A stretch of 64,000 nt of DNA, from contig JBAIZL010000376.1 of assembly GCA_036971475.1 (NCBI GenBank), forward strand, positions 5,897,001 to 5,961,000. Reading direction: 5' to 3'. The position numbers were made by a program, and so were the translations under genes. This DNA is from Prosapia bicincta (taxonomy: Eukaryota; Arthropoda; Insecta; Hemiptera; Cercopidae). Position 1 is the first letter of the stretch, and every line of letters begins with the position of its first letter. The notes below the pieces were generated by a model. That model saw only the letters and a program-made list of their open reading frames with translations, was not told the origin of the DNA and made no database searches. Below, piece after piece: positions 43,479 to 57,404 of the stretch.

Positions 43479-44424
43479 CTGAGATCTTCCACCCTCACGA
43501 ACAAGTCAAGGACGACCCTTCATATCTACTGTAGTGGATTTCGGCGGTCCTATTTTAATTAAGGAATCTAGACGACGAAATGCTAAGATATTTAAGGCAT
43601 ATATATGTTTGTTTGTGTGTCTTCTACAAAAGCCGTCAATATCGCAGTGGTTTTGGATCTTTCAACCGATGCATTTTTGGCTGCACTCGATAGATTTGTT
43701 AGTAGACGAGGTCTTTGCCACTATATGTTTTCCGACAATGGAACGAACTTTGTGGGAGGTAACAAGTACCTGACAGGCATGTTTAAGTACTTCGAAGAGC
43801 GTGAAAATAAAGCTAGGATAACTGAACAATGCAGCTCTAAAGGAATTTCTTGGAATTTCAATCCACCTGATGATCCTCACTTTGGTGGTCTGTGGGAGGC
43901 CGGAATACGTTCCACAAAATACCATCTCAAGAGAGTGCTAAATGGACTAGCTCTCACCTTTGAAGAATTATCAACACTATGTGCAAAAATTGAGGCAATT
44001 TTAAATTCCAGGCCATTATCTCCGTTATCCACAGACGCTAATGAATTTGATGTTTTAACACCCGCACACTTTTTCATCGGCTCTGCTCTTACCGCAGTAC
44101 CTGCACATGACCTTCAAGAGTTACCCATGAATCGTCCAAGTCGCTGGCAACTAATTTCAAAGGCCGTCCAACATTTCTGGACAAGTTACAGGATTGAGTA
44201 TTTGCACACACTCCAACAGCGTAGTAAATGGACAACGGAATCACCAAACGTATCTAAAGGTGACTTGGTACTGCTTCAAGATACCCACTCTCCATCATTA
44301 CGTTGGCAGTTGGGAAGAATTGAAGATACATTCCCAGGAAGGGATGGTGTTGTGCGGGTGGTATCAGTACGAACCACGCGAGGGACCAGTCGTCAAGATA
44401 AGTCCTCTCCCTTACCATGACTAA
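43479..44424 (+). pseudogene. BEL/Pao retrotransposon pol remnant: integrase core plus DUF5641-type C-terminus
   Basis: This encodes the end of a BEL/Pao polyprotein, whose integrase joins retrotransposon cDNA to host DNA. The frame beginning DLPPSR (43,483) carries the first catalytic Asp in VVDFGGP (43,537) and reads to KAYICLFVC. The next frame gives TKAV, DLSTDAFLAALDRF, the second Asp in SDNGTNF (43,734) and the Glu in PHFGGLWEAG (43,896), 53 residues apart. A DUF5641-type region follows with SRWQ, GDLVLL, LGRI and PGRDGVVRVVSV. There are two breaks: a frameshift at about 43,605-43,621, and another near 44,380-44,390, where the expected VVKISPLP end moves to a different frame. Gag, protease, RT and RNase H are absent because the left side abuts the satellite. 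Antisense ORFs here are shadows. The family call is secure from motifs. No active protein is expected. Confidence 0.93.
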
Positions 44425-44529
44425 AGAACATTTTTAATATCACAAGATGTTTCAGTTCAAGAAGTGTTATTTTTTGTTGTTTAATGTGTGTTTTTTTCTA
44501 TTTAATTGAGAAAACTTTATTCTGTTTTC

Positions 44530-44541
44530 GGTGGGGGGGAG
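44530..44541 (+). other. Polypurine tract of the BEL/Pao element
   Basis: The G-rich run GGTGGGGGGGAG lies directly before the presumed 3' LTR start, the expected place for the plus-strand primer of an LTR retrotransposon. Confidence 0.7.
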
Positions 44542-44542
44542 A

Positions 44543-44893
44543 TGTTGAGTAAATCCTTTCCTATTTCCTCATTTTCCCTCAAATACAACATTGTGAGTGA
44601 GGAACAATTATTTCTATTATAATTAATTTTTATCTACATTTTTACTACGATTAGAGCGCTGTCTCTACTCATCTTGCGCCCGAAAGTAGTACTACAACCA
44701 GTTATAGTTGTGACAGACAACTGCCTACAAGTAAGTGAACGTTCTCACTAACTCTTCTAGATTTCATAGCTAGCCTTGCCTTAGCATCCTACTTTCTATT
44801 TTGGGGTATATTAGCGTCAAATACTATTATTTCGTTAATATAATTATAGCAACAGTTTGTCAGTAACTTTTACTTAATTATTGCACCAACAGC
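44543..44893 (+). repeat. Probable 3' LTR of the BEL/Pao element
   Basis: It begins TGTTGAGTAAATCC one base after the polypurine tract, with the TG start usual for LTRs. The right end is set at CACCAACA (44,893), which gives the canonical CA end and a plausible ~350-bp LTR. No second LTR is in the window for comparison, so the right boundary is uncertain. Sequence resembling dispersed repeat R1 starts ~25 bp later. Confidence 0.55.
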
Positions 44894-44914
44894 ATTAGAG
44901 AAAGATCCTCGTAA

Positions 44915-45665
44915 AAGGATGTGGGATAACCAAATTAAATAAAATACGTAAGGGGGGAGAGATTATGCGAGGTGAAAAAAGGATGTGATCGGTAAAGAGT
45001 ATTGGAGGAACTTTAGAAGAGGGCAGACGTATTGGGGGGAGGGATAAAGTGTCCGCAATGTTTAATAGAATAAAGGGAATTGTTAGTTTTTTTACTGTGT
45101 AAAATTTAAAAGTGCGATTATATGAATTAGTAAAGAATGAGGGAAGTAAGTTAGTTATGTGAAAAGTGCAGCGAAGCAGCTATCAAAGGGTCAAGGTTCC
45201 AGAAACTCAACAAACATTAAGTACTTTCTTCTTACAATAAAATTAGCCAACAGAGTTTTATAAACTTAATAAATTCAGAATAATTTTAAATTCATTATTA
45301 TAAAATAATAATCTAGTTTTTTCCATAGCAACGGGATCCAAAATAACGGCCCAGGAGAAAGAGTAATTAACACTGTAATTATTAAACTTTATTGTAATAA
45401 AAAGCTAAAGCCTGAAGTGTCCACCTTTTTAGTAATTGTAATGTTAGTTAGGCAATCAATCTTGTCAATAAATGGTATTCAGGTAATTTTGTATATTGAG
45501 TAATAATTAAATGTCAATAATAAGTGCAAATGATGTTAAATTTGCTATTAGTGTTAATTACTTAGAAACCTGAAGGTGGGACCATAGAAGGTAAGGTAAA
45601 TAAATATATAACCTAAAAGAAAAGTAGTAATATTTTAAATAACTTTGTTATAATATATATAGTAC
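44915..45665 (+). repeat. Dispersed repeat R1, copy A
   Basis: About 750 bp align in the same order and orientation with 54,945-55,690. Shared words include GGATAACCAAATTAA (GAATAACCAGATTAA in copy B), GTGCAGCGAAGCA (TGCAGCGAAGCA), TAGCCAACAGA, AAACTTTATTGTAATAA, CAATCTTGTCA and CTGAAGGTG. It has many indels, no ORF and no recognised family. It follows the BEL LTR directly and ends at ATAATATATATAG. Confidence 0.75.
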
Positions 45666-47454
45666 CGACTATACACATCAAAATATATTCACGTATTTGA
45701 ATTAAAATTTGTAATTACAAATGGCTTACATTATTTGTCTTTTTATATAAAGACCGTATAGGAATATGTAAAATTAATATATACACTGCAAATTAACAAT
45801 TTTACCTATTCAATAGTGATATTCACTTCTTAAATTTGAATCTCAAAATTATTGTGTATAGAGCTAGATAACGCAAAGAGCAAAGTCGTCTTCTTCTATC
45901 ACTCACACGTCACAGATATACACACATATACACATAAATATACACTTTCAAAATGTATTTTTTTATGTATGCTAAAAGAATATAAAACCCAAAAGAATAT
46001 TTAGTAGTAGAAATAATCAAATGGTTTTCATACTATATTTGTCATACTTAAATACATTTTCAATAGAGATTAACTACTGCTAATAATTAATTTTGGAAAG
46101 TACATCCAGTTCACGAGAAAAGATGCATATCCACCCTCTACAAGCAATAAAGCATTTTCAAAACATGTATCGGTTTTGGCTCCTCTTAGTTCAGAAAATG
46201 AGTTTTGACAGCTTTCGACTAATAATAATATATTGCTTGTCTAAGAGAAGAAGGAAGAAACTACTCGTGTTGAAACAAAAACGTCTTTGTGCCCAGCGAT
46301 ATGTGGGTTTGAGTATGAAATGGATTCATCGTTCCTGCACGATGAGGTTTATTGCCGACAGTGACTGATGCTTTGGCCCTGATCTTCTCCTCAAATTAAT
46401 TGCTCAGAGTATTTACTCTTCAACTAGTATTTTTTTCAAAATCCTAATCCAAATTGAAAACGCCTTTTTACTTTTTAACACTTTTAGTAAGTAAAACACA
46501 GCAAATGAGGTTAATTTTGTCAATATGTTTAATTGGTTTAGGAAAAATAAATTGATAAATACTCCACCTTTAAAATATTTATTTTATAAAAATGTATATA
46601 TAATATAACTACAATATAGCTAATCTATTGACTATATGGCATTTAAATGTAAAGTTTTAAATGATTATTTATGCTGTTAATGAATTTATAGACAAATAAA
46701 CAGTAATAATATGAAGGTATTGATATAATAAATAAATCGAAATGCAGTTTGGAACATAAATTGAAATCCCGTAGAGAAATTTAAAGTAATTTTTGGGATT
46801 TTATAAAAATTTTAAATTGAAGAAAAATTTAAAAATAAATTTTGTGAATTTAAATTATTAGCCTAGAAAGGATAAAATTTTGTTCCTAAGGTAAATATAA
46901 AATATCCTAAATGTTTGAAAAAGAAATAAAATAAGAAGAAGGGGATATAAAAATTATATGTTTACTAAATAAGTTATACAAGGTCTATTTAGATATATAC
47001 AGATATTACAGGTTAAAGAAATGTTACATGATTAAGTAGAGTTTTAGAAATATAAAAATAATTACAATCTGTGCTGTAATATCTATTAAATTTATAATAA
47101 ATAAAAACCGAAGTTTTTTACTAACCGGCAACATTACAGTGATTATATTTATTTAAAAAAATTTCTTACACAATCCTAAACCAAAATGGTCAGTTAGTCA
47201 TAATACGGCTACAAATGAACTCATTTCCCGGGAACGGATATCGAAAGGGTTAAATCTCAGAGAGTAAGGTTTATAAATAAAGTTCAATGGATGGTTCTCT
47301 GGCAGATTTTGGTGAGCCTTGACCGAAGTTGAGTCATTAGGCTGGTCTGTTGCAGCGTGTGAATTTATACAGACCTCATATTTAAATAAATCATTTAAAA
47401 CTACTACGAAAGTTATCACTTTACATATACAAATTTTTACATTTGTTTATTGAT
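45666..47454. other. AT-rich intergenic stretch, no gene recognised
   Basis: Low-complexity AT-rich sequence. The one notable patch is ~46,090-46,390, which is less AT-rich and stays open for short distances in two frames (one containing SKRRRKK, another AICGFEYEMDSSF). Neither has a convincing start or a family I recognise. It may be a decayed exon or transposon scrap. Confidence 0.5.
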
Positions 47455-48180
47455 GCCAGAATACTAAGGCAATTGTTGTACCGTTGCTAAGCAAATACGA
47501 CAAATTTAAATGTAAACCGTGTGGAACAAGGTTCATTGCGAGGAGCTTCTCAAATTGTACGTATTTAAAACTTTTACGCATCTTAAATTATGATTTGAAA
47601 ATAGATACAAAATGATTGTGGCTTGATTTTGATAGACCTATTTTGATAGACTTTATCTCGTTTGTACGAGCTTGTAACTTCATATATTTGTCAGACTACC
47701 CCTGCTTGGTCAATGATAGCCGCACTACGCAGGTAATTTCTGTAGCTGGCCTTGACCTTTTTACTGGGATTTGAAGCCGTGGCTTAAAAGGTATTTTCGA
47801 CTTCTCAGGTCGGGATATACTCGAGGGCTTATCATGGCCTTTGTTCTCTCTAAAATCATTATGTCTAGTTTCTCAAATTTGCATGAAGATATAATAGGTA
47901 AAAAAGGGATAATGGAAAACATTTTTTTTAAAACAATCTCATACTATAATTAAATAACCGAAAATGCCCTTTATTAAATGACAAAGAGAGGATAGAATCT
48001 TTTCCCGTAATTGTTGAAGTAATTTTTTTTTCTTATATCGACAACGTTTAGCTTCATATTACTATATCCTAGTCTAAAAAAAGAAGTATTCTAGAAATAC
48101 TGTTTCCAATATAAAAGAATTGATAAGCGATTTTGATTTTTCATTTACATAACCCTATATAATATCGATAACCTTAATTT
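47455..48180 (+). repeat. Dispersed repeat R2, copy a (internally deleted)
   Basis: It shares ordered blocks with 49,905-51,190. These are CCGTTGCTAAGCAAAT with a following GTGTGGAACAAG (47,482 on), CTGCTTGGTCAATGATAGCCG (~47,703, written here with its neighbours split: CTGCTTGGTCAATG then ATAGCCG), TCTGTAGCTGGCCTTGACC, and a tail with CCCTTTATTAAATGACAAAG. The microsatellite part of the family is missing here. No coding potential seen. Confidence 0.6.
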
Positions 48181-49434
48181 CACAATACAGAACATTATGA
48201 TAAAACACAAAAGTGACTAAATAAATCCAAAAACATAAAAAAACGAACAAAAAGTATTTAAATTATACGTGGAGTCATAAACAGAAAACCCTATTTCTAT
48301 TATGTTTTAAAGCCATAATACAGATATGTATACCTGTTATATAATTTATCAACTTCGTTTTTGATGTTAATACCAATTTGTTGTTTGTTGATATGATTCC
48401 GAAATAAATCTTCTTCCTCCTATATAACGTATTATTATCAAGTTATATATATTTTTTAAAATTGAATTTATGACAAATATTATGATGTTCTCAAGGAAAA
48501 GCTGAAAGGAAGAGTGTTTACCCTTAATATTGCTTTTGTGTTCTCAAAACCTATTAATTTAAACATGCTTATATAAATCAACACATGTCTCTTGGTCCTG
48601 CTCACATAAGGGGCGCCACAATCCCGATGCTATTCTTTCTACATTGTAACCACCCGGTTCCTAACGACATTTTAGGTTATTCAAAAACCAGGTTAACTGT
48701 TTTCTGTGAAGAGCTACTGCTTCTTTAAAGTGAGTCAGGCGGTGGTTGACGTTTGTCCCCTTTAATCTTTCATGGGTAAAATTTATAATAGCGCAGAACG
48801 TGGCACACGGAAGTTTTTTCGAGGCTCTTAAATATTAGGTATAACTTGTAAAATCAATACGCTATATCTTTTTACTGTTATATGCATCCTTTGAAATGTC
48901 ATAACGTTACGGAAAACTAGTTTAAGATATGAAAAAACTATCATTTTTTAACAAAATTGATTTTTGCCTATTATCTCAATGTCAAATATGAAACTAAAAA
49001 AACTTACAATATATGCTTACATGAGGAACAATAAAAATGTAAATTCACGCAATTCATATTTAAATTCATTTCCTGAAAAAATCTCATTCACTTTCACCTA
49101 TCTCTATTTATTCAATTTTCATCGGGACAGTTGGCACACTTCATTGGGGCGGAATGAAGCAAATGAAACAATTTCAAATGGCACAGCTTTTACTGGAATC
49201 GGAATGTTCCTAATAATTTTAATTATATAGAAACTATTCGTCAACTAATGACTATTGAAGGATAGATCTATTGGCAGCAGTAAGTTGAAATATTTTGTTT
49301 AAATAAGCTCAATTACTTGGTAAAAGACTAATACATAGTGAACTCATTGAAATAAATAATGTGGATAGACGCTTGTGGTAACCAAATTTAAATTATATTG
49401 TATGAAAATACATTTCATACATTTTAAAAGACAA
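48181..49434. other. AT-rich intergenic stretch with one higher-complexity island
   Basis: Mostly featureless AT-rich DNA. At ~48,580-48,850 an island contains GGGGCGCCACAATCCCG and AACCACCCGGTTCC. A 47-codon ATG frame (48,585-48,728) crosses it but matches nothing I know. A second patch near 49,115-49,215 (GGGGCGGAATGAAGC) is also unusually GC-rich. Both may be old transposon fragments. Confidence 0.4.
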
Positions 49435-49625
49435 TTATAGTAGGCCTACAATTTGATGTAGTGGAGTAACCGCGCATAAATGTCGATTATGCCTAGATTG
49501 TGGTATGATGGGTAACAAAAATATTATGAAGGTTCTTGCTCTAATAGACTACTAATCTAATATCAGAAAATAAAACTATTTCAGAGACAAAGAATAAGGT
49601 ATGATCATATACGTAATCGTTTGGC
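49435..49625 (+). repeat. Dispersed repeat R2, copy b (3' fragment)
   Basis: It begins TAGGCCTACAATTTGATG and continues GTAGTGGAGTAAC, GCCTAGATT, TATGATGGG and CAGAAAATAAAACTATTT. These align in order with the R2 tail at ~50,805-50,970 and ~58,085-58,215. Only the tail of the family is present. Confidence 0.55.
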
Positions 49626-49904
49626 CAAAAATTACCCTTTCATTTTCTCAGTGATGCCCGAATAATTTATTCGTATCTGTAGGCCAGAATGTGAATTTCG
49701 CTTCCGAATAAAAACCAGGTGCTAAATCTTTTATTACTGTCCTTAACACCTCTTATCTTGCTCCAAGTTTTTGGAATTAAAATCGTCACGAGTAGAAATT
49801 TTTTCCCGTCTGTTTTTAGTATTTCCTTGTAAGCAGATGTGTTTTAAGTTACGTATAGAAGGACCCTTAACTGCTCATTCTATCAGTTATTTATTTAAAA
49901 TTAG

Positions 49905-50451
49905 GATATTACTTACATTCATGCAACAACACTAAAACAATTGTTAAAATGTTGCTAAGCAAACGAAAAATTTAGATTGAAACAGTGTGGCAATGAATTC
50001 ATTGGATGTTGCTTCTCAAAATAATAAGTAATTAATTACATCTTAAAATAATATGAATAAATAAGTTATACTATTGGACCGACTACCCACTTTACCCCGT
50101 TTGCACGAGATAAGGAACCTTAGATATCGGTCACACTACACCTGCTTGGTCAATGGCCGCCGCAGTGCTCGGTTTAGTTCTGTAGCTAGGCTTGGACTTA
50201 TTACTTGAGCAATGGTTTTAGGTCTGCTTAAGTCTCCGGTTCAATTTGCTAGGACAAGTTTAGGGGCACTAGAGTAGTCGATTAGATATCTCTACTAGCA
50301 TGTTCAAAAACGTGTCGTTGTTATATTCATCTGTAAGTTTCAACTGATTATAATACGGTTTTCCAATCTGTTTAACATTTTTAATAGCTGGTCTATTTAG
50401 TTTTACAAATATTTATATTTGTAAATAATATTAATATTATATTTACATATT

Positions 50452-50511
<60 letters not shown>

Positions 50512-51190
50512 ATTATTGAATAGGTTTTTATCTGATATTATTGGATGATAAAAACTAAATTGAATTTGAAGCTAAATTATAATACTTTTTTATTTACTGA
50601 ATATTGCAATCATCCAAGTGCAAGCTGTGGACAACGGTAAATCCGACAAAAGATGCGATTAGATCAAATATTTGATGGAGGAAAGTGTAAATTATAATAG
50701 GCCTAAGAGTTATTTCTTTGAAACAAGAAACGTTGCAAAAGGGTTTGGGCTGAGGAATTCATAATATATATAAACAATAAACCTCATACAAAAAAAAAAT
50801 GTTGTAGTAGAGTTACAATTTAGCGTATTCGAATAGCAGGAGTAAAAAATCTATTAGGGCTAGATTCATAGTAATGCATGGTGATAGGTAAACTTGTAAT
50901 GATGAAAAGGTCTTGTAATAGAATACCATAATCAAGTAACAGAAAATACACTTTATTCGATGACAAAGAAAATGATATAATATATTCTGTTGACGTTTTA
51001 AGTAGCGTTTTCAAATACCGATTACCTTTAACCTTATGAAAGTAGAAAGATTACTTTTTAGATAATCTAAAAGTAACAAATATGTAAAAAATTACAATTT
51101 ATTCATTGCCAAGTAAATGATTTGTCATTTGTAATTGACATTTGAAACAACCCTTTATAACATAGATTCCTTTAACATTAGCGGTGAGAA
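49905..51190 (+). repeat. Dispersed repeat R2, copy c (most complete)
   Basis: This is the reference copy. Block 1 has ATGTTGCTAAGCAAACG and CAGTGTGGCAATG. Block 2 has CCTGCTTGGTCAATGGCCGC and TCTGTAGCTAGGCTTGG. Block 3 has GGTTTTAGGTCTGCTTAAG. Next come an AT microsatellite and a block with GATGCGATTAGATCAAATA. The tail has ACAATTTAGCGTATTCG, GGGCTAGATT and CAGAAAATACACTTTATT. Partial copies lie at 47.5, 49.4, 57.4 and 62.2 kb. There is no ORF of note, so it is a non-autonomous or non-coding repeat of unknown class. Confidence 0.65.
50457..50516. repeat. (AT)n microsatellite, ~30 units
   Basis: Pure AT dinucleotide run inside R2 copy c. Confidence 0.98.
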
Positions 51191-51480
51191 GGAAAACTAT
51201 ATAAATAAAATAATCATTGCTCTTATTTACTGTCGAACATACACTTGTAATTGCTTTTTACAGAAATACTCAAATGAATGTGAACTAGTTTAGATTAAGT
51301 AGGTTGTTTAATATGTTATTATACCATATAATTATAATAATCCACGAAGGTATTGATGTGTGTGTTGTTTTAGAATCTGTAGTATATTTGGGACTATACA
51401 GCAAGATGTATTTAAAAAATTAAATGTTCTTGCCCTTTTTGTGTTGTAAAGCTTGAGGTTTCTCTATAATTACACTTTTG

Positions 51481-51782
51481 GTATTACCTTAGTTTAAAAC
51501 CACTACTTACTGACTTTTTTCAACTAATGCTTTTCTCACTAACTCAACGCATTATTCAATGCTGTGAGTCACGGAAAAAACTGCTTTTATCCTGAGTTGT
51601 ATGATTTAACTTTTATGTGTGCATATTTTAGTATATTTCCAATACACCACTGACTCACACCATAAGGCACTTAAACAACAGTGTTGTCCGTGACTCACGA
51701 TATTGAATAATGCACTGACCTAGTGCGAAACGCGTCTGCTGAAAAATATCGTTAAGCAGTGGTTTTTATTCCAAGTTAATGC
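51481..51782. mobile_element. ~302-bp foldback (inverted-repeat) element
   Basis: The left arm (51,481-51,574) and the reverse complement of the right arm (51,688-51,782) align over ~94 bp. Shared words are TAAAACCACT, ATTTTTTCA-like T-runs, CGCATTATTCAAT (TGCATTATTCAAT) and GTGAGTCACGG. About 113 bp separate the arms. The right arm contains GCGAAACGCGTC. The layout suits a MITE or foldback transposon. I could not define target duplications or a superfamily. Confidence 0.7.
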
Positions 51783-51792
51783 ATAAAAATAT

Positions 51793-53820
51793 AAAATATT
51801 CGTTCCCTATTTTTTGTGTGATTCCTCTACTATTTAATTTTTATTTGCCTTTTGTAGTTGTGACATTTCACTTTAGTTACAGCCTTAGTAGATGCTTATA
51901 AGCCTAATTGTTTCATCCACTGACTTCTCTTCCAATTGCAAGGGGTCTAATAGTGAGCCAATTGGTCGTCTATAGCTAGAAAATCTCATTATTGTTTACT
52001 TTCCACAGCTGGTAGTCTATCGTATATTAGTGAGAATATATGAATTTGGTAATTTATTTGAGTGAGTAGAGTCAGGGTAACCGAAATAGGACTTACAAAT
52101 TACGCTGTCAGAGTAATGTTTCTACGGTTGAGGCTCTCACGACTATTAAAATGGATCTTTGCCAGGCTAAAAGAAACTTAATTAGGAAACGTACCCATCT
52201 CTAATGTTGTATTAATATTGTAGCATATGTAAATATTTAGGGAGTATACTAGCTTGCATAGTCGTATTATATTAGGCCTGATTTAAAATTTATTATTGGT
52301 CACGATAAACATCGATATAAATAAAGTTATTGCAATTTTAAAATTTTGGATTATATTGACATTATAAAGCGTTACACCGTTGTTTTTTGTATATTAAGAG
52401 AATTATTAGATGACTATTATTTGTTTTTCCAAACACAAATACTGTATATAGATAAAACAATAATATTACTTTAAAAAATAATTGAAAAACTTAATTTATC
52501 ACTCAAGAGAAATAATATGACATTATTGTAGATACAGGTACAAATTGCTATATTCCTGTACTAGATTCTCTGAAGATCTTTTTATTAACAGTATATTGCA
52601 AATATGCTGTCTGTAAATATTGTTCCCTTTTAATGTATATTGAAATATTTATTTTTTCTATTACTACTCAGTCCACAATAATCAGAGGTGGCGATGCACT
52701 TTGTCCGTATAAGGCTTTTATTATGAAAGTAGTTTACAAACAATATTGAAAATTGATTGGTTTTAGTTCTAATGCTTCCTAAATTTTTCATGAATAATAT
52801 TGCTACGCCCTTGACTAGGTTCATATGAACCTGCTCTTACTCCACAATAGCGAATTCATGGACGGAAAGATTTAATTCTTCCTAAATTAAATATACATTG
52901 TTTGTTGGAATTTTAAAATATCTTGAGATCGAATCCAGAACTACTTTATGACAATTATTTGCTCGATTTCAAAGCTTATGAACCGATACATTTCTTTAAT
53001 GCCCTGATCTATATTTTATTTTCTGATTATCTTATTCAAACTGTAAATGTATAGTACAACTGCAACTATTAATATATTGCTTTAGCAACAAGATACTTAA
53101 TTTGTACAACCCTAGTAGAGAATTATCTATGGTTAAATTCTGCTATGATCAAGGTACTTCGGAGGCAGACCTGATCGTATGTTTCTTTAGCATGTAAAAA
53201 GATATCGGTTGGCATTAACCTGTAATTCTTAGATAACCGAGATGCAATTTTGACGGTTTTTATAACTCAGCGCAAAACGTTATACTGCACCACAATATAG
53301 CTAAACAAGTATCCATTGAGTATTAATTAGCTTTTTCAATATTGTTAAGTAATGCGTGAAGCAATCCTCTACAGGATTACAAGTGATTTGTATGTTCACC
53401 TTGTTCCTTGCAAAAATGCAAATTGTTGTATCAAAATAGAGGGAATTCAGTCTACTGCCAACAAGTTGTCTAATTTAGGATAACATTTCTTCATATTTTA
53501 ACCAATCTATAACAATAAGATAAGCCTATATTGTAACTATATTTAAATGTTGTATTATATAGTGACGTCTTTTACAAAATAACCGTCGGTAAAAAACATT
53601 TTATGATTTAAAGTTATTTTCGTCTTATATCCTTCAAGACTATCCTCCTCGCCCGGAATATTGATACGCTATGAAACCAAATATATGTCATTTTATAGAA
53701 TGTAGCTAATAGCATCATGATTTAGTAAAGAATACTTTATAACATACAGTATTAATTTAACAAAAAAGAGAAGATACAGGTAAGTAAGTACAGAAAATAA
53801 ATTCTTATATACTATATCCT

Positions 53821-53823
<3 letters not shown>
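51793..53823. other. AT-rich stretch, no gene recognised
   Basis: No recognised protein or RNA. A 44-codon open frame at 52,070-52,201 (SNVSTVEALTT, CQAKRNLIRKR) has a more protein-like composition than its surroundings but has no ATG at its start and no assigned family. The remainder is simple AT-rich sequence. Confidence 0.5.

Positions 53824-53824
<1 letters not shown>

Positions 53825-53877
<53 letters not shown>
53825..53877. repeat. (TA)n microsatellite, ~26 units
   Basis: Pure TA run directly upstream of the Penelope-like fragment. Such runs often flank PLE or LINE insertions, but here the association is only positional. Confidence 0.97.
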
Positions 53878-53879
<2 letters not shown>

Positions 53880-53890
53880 TTGATATTTAA

Positions 53891-54582
53891 CGTTATCCAC
53901 GGTTAACGATATTTAACGGATACAACAAACACATTATAAAAAATATATACAATAAGTTCACAAAAAAACCTAACCTCAACACAACACTACAACCGGAACA
54001 CGAAAATAATGAAAATAAAAAAATCTTCTTAAAATATAAATACACCAATAACAAAATAGAAAAAATAACAAATATATACAACAAAGAATACTACACTCCA
54101 ACATACAAACCAAACAACAAAATAATAAAATATCTTAATAACACAAACCACAAAACAAATTCAGAAAAACATAACCTATCAGGAATTTACAAAATCACAT
54201 GCAACAACTGTAACGCTTTTTACATAGGAAAAACAACCAGAACATTTAAAATAAGATTTGAAGAACATTATAGAGCATTCAAAAACAAAAATTCAAAAGT
54301 ATGAAATGTTGCAGCACACCTAATATCTCAAAACATGAAATAACAAATTACGAAAATAACCTAACCATACTTGAAATAAATAACAACCCAATAGAACTAA
54401 ACTCACTAGAAAAATACCACATTTATAAAAACATACACAACAATTTAATGAATCTACAAACAACATATACAGAAGACATACTATATAAAAACATCATACA
54501 CACAGATCAAGAGAAAGTGCGTGTAACGTCAACAAATACCAATATCACGGACCGAACATCTACAACAGAAAAATATCAGTGA
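53891..54582 (+). pseudogene. Penelope-like element 3' end: linker and GIY-YIG endonuclease, broken
   Basis: The C-terminal endonuclease of a Penelope-like retroelement, which nicks the target during insertion. An open frame from 53,891 carries a Lys/Asn-rich linker with TPTYKPNNKIIKYL, the usual stretch before the domain. It then has SGIYKITCNNC (54,179) and FYIGKTTRTFKIRFEEH (54,218), the GIY and YIG halves with the following Arg and His. A TGA at 54,302-54,304 stops it. The remaining homology (HEITNYENN, LNSLEKYHIYKN) resumes in another frame after ~54,336 and runs to 54,582. The upstream RT domain is not in the window, so the copy is 5'-truncated, as PLEs often are. Codons are extremely A-rich, unlike the BEL fragment. 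GIY-YIG in other mobile elements is possible, but linker and motif spacing favour a PLE. Confidence 0.82.
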
Positions 54583-54944
54583 TTCGACTATGGTCAAGTG
54601 ACCGAAAGGTGCCTCATCACTCAAGGTAAAATTATTGCACTTAATGGTGGATAAAATTACTTACAATAGTAATATATTAACTTCATATATATATATATAA
54701 CATAACGTGTGAGGCTAAATAAAAAAATCAGCTTATATCCAAAAATAAAATTAGTAGATAGAAATATTAAGCCAAACGACAAAGACAGTTCCTAAAATAT
54801 GAGGACCAGGTTAACCATTGTGCAGTAGTCATAAAGTGTTGGGGAATATTTTACAAAATAAGGGATCAACTATTTTAAGAGAGGATTTTCCAAATTACCT
54901 GGGTTATAATAAAGTAACGTTGCGGTAAGTTCTTTGTAGATGAG
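54583..54944. other. Sequence between the Penelope-like fragment and R1 copy B
   Basis: Non-coding. It starts with GTGACCGAAAGGTGCC and CTCATCACT just after the endonuclease frame, then a short TA run (54,686-54,701). It may be the PLE 3' untranslated region. I looked for a hammerhead core (CTGANGA with GAAA) and could not fit one on either strand. Confidence 0.4.

Positions 54945-57404
<2,460 letters not shown>

Noticed and set aside
43534..44424. ORFs 43,534-43,773 (+), 43,662-43,925 (-), 43,877-44,077 (-) and 44,194-44,424 (+) as separate genes
   Set aside because: The two plus-strand ORFs contain short true pieces of the BEL protein in shifted frames; otherwise they and the two minus-strand ORFs are shadows of the integrase.
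46093..46368. 91-codon ORF with SKRRRKK, considered as a Harbinger-type transposase start
   Set aside because: It starts at TTG, lacks any firm family motif, and an overlapping frame looks equally coding-like.
48590..48640. GTGGCGCCCC on the minus strand as a retroviral-type primer binding site
   Set aside because: No LTR ending in CA precedes it and no retroelement coding region follows.
48964..49230. 88-codon ORF with a hydrophobic C-terminus
   Set aside because: Starts at TTG, composition is that of AT-rich chance frames, no motif.
54583..54700. Hammerhead ribozyme after the Penelope-like fragment
   Set aside because: GAAA and a CTCATCA stretch are present, but CTGANGA, stem II and GAAA could not be fitted together on either strand.
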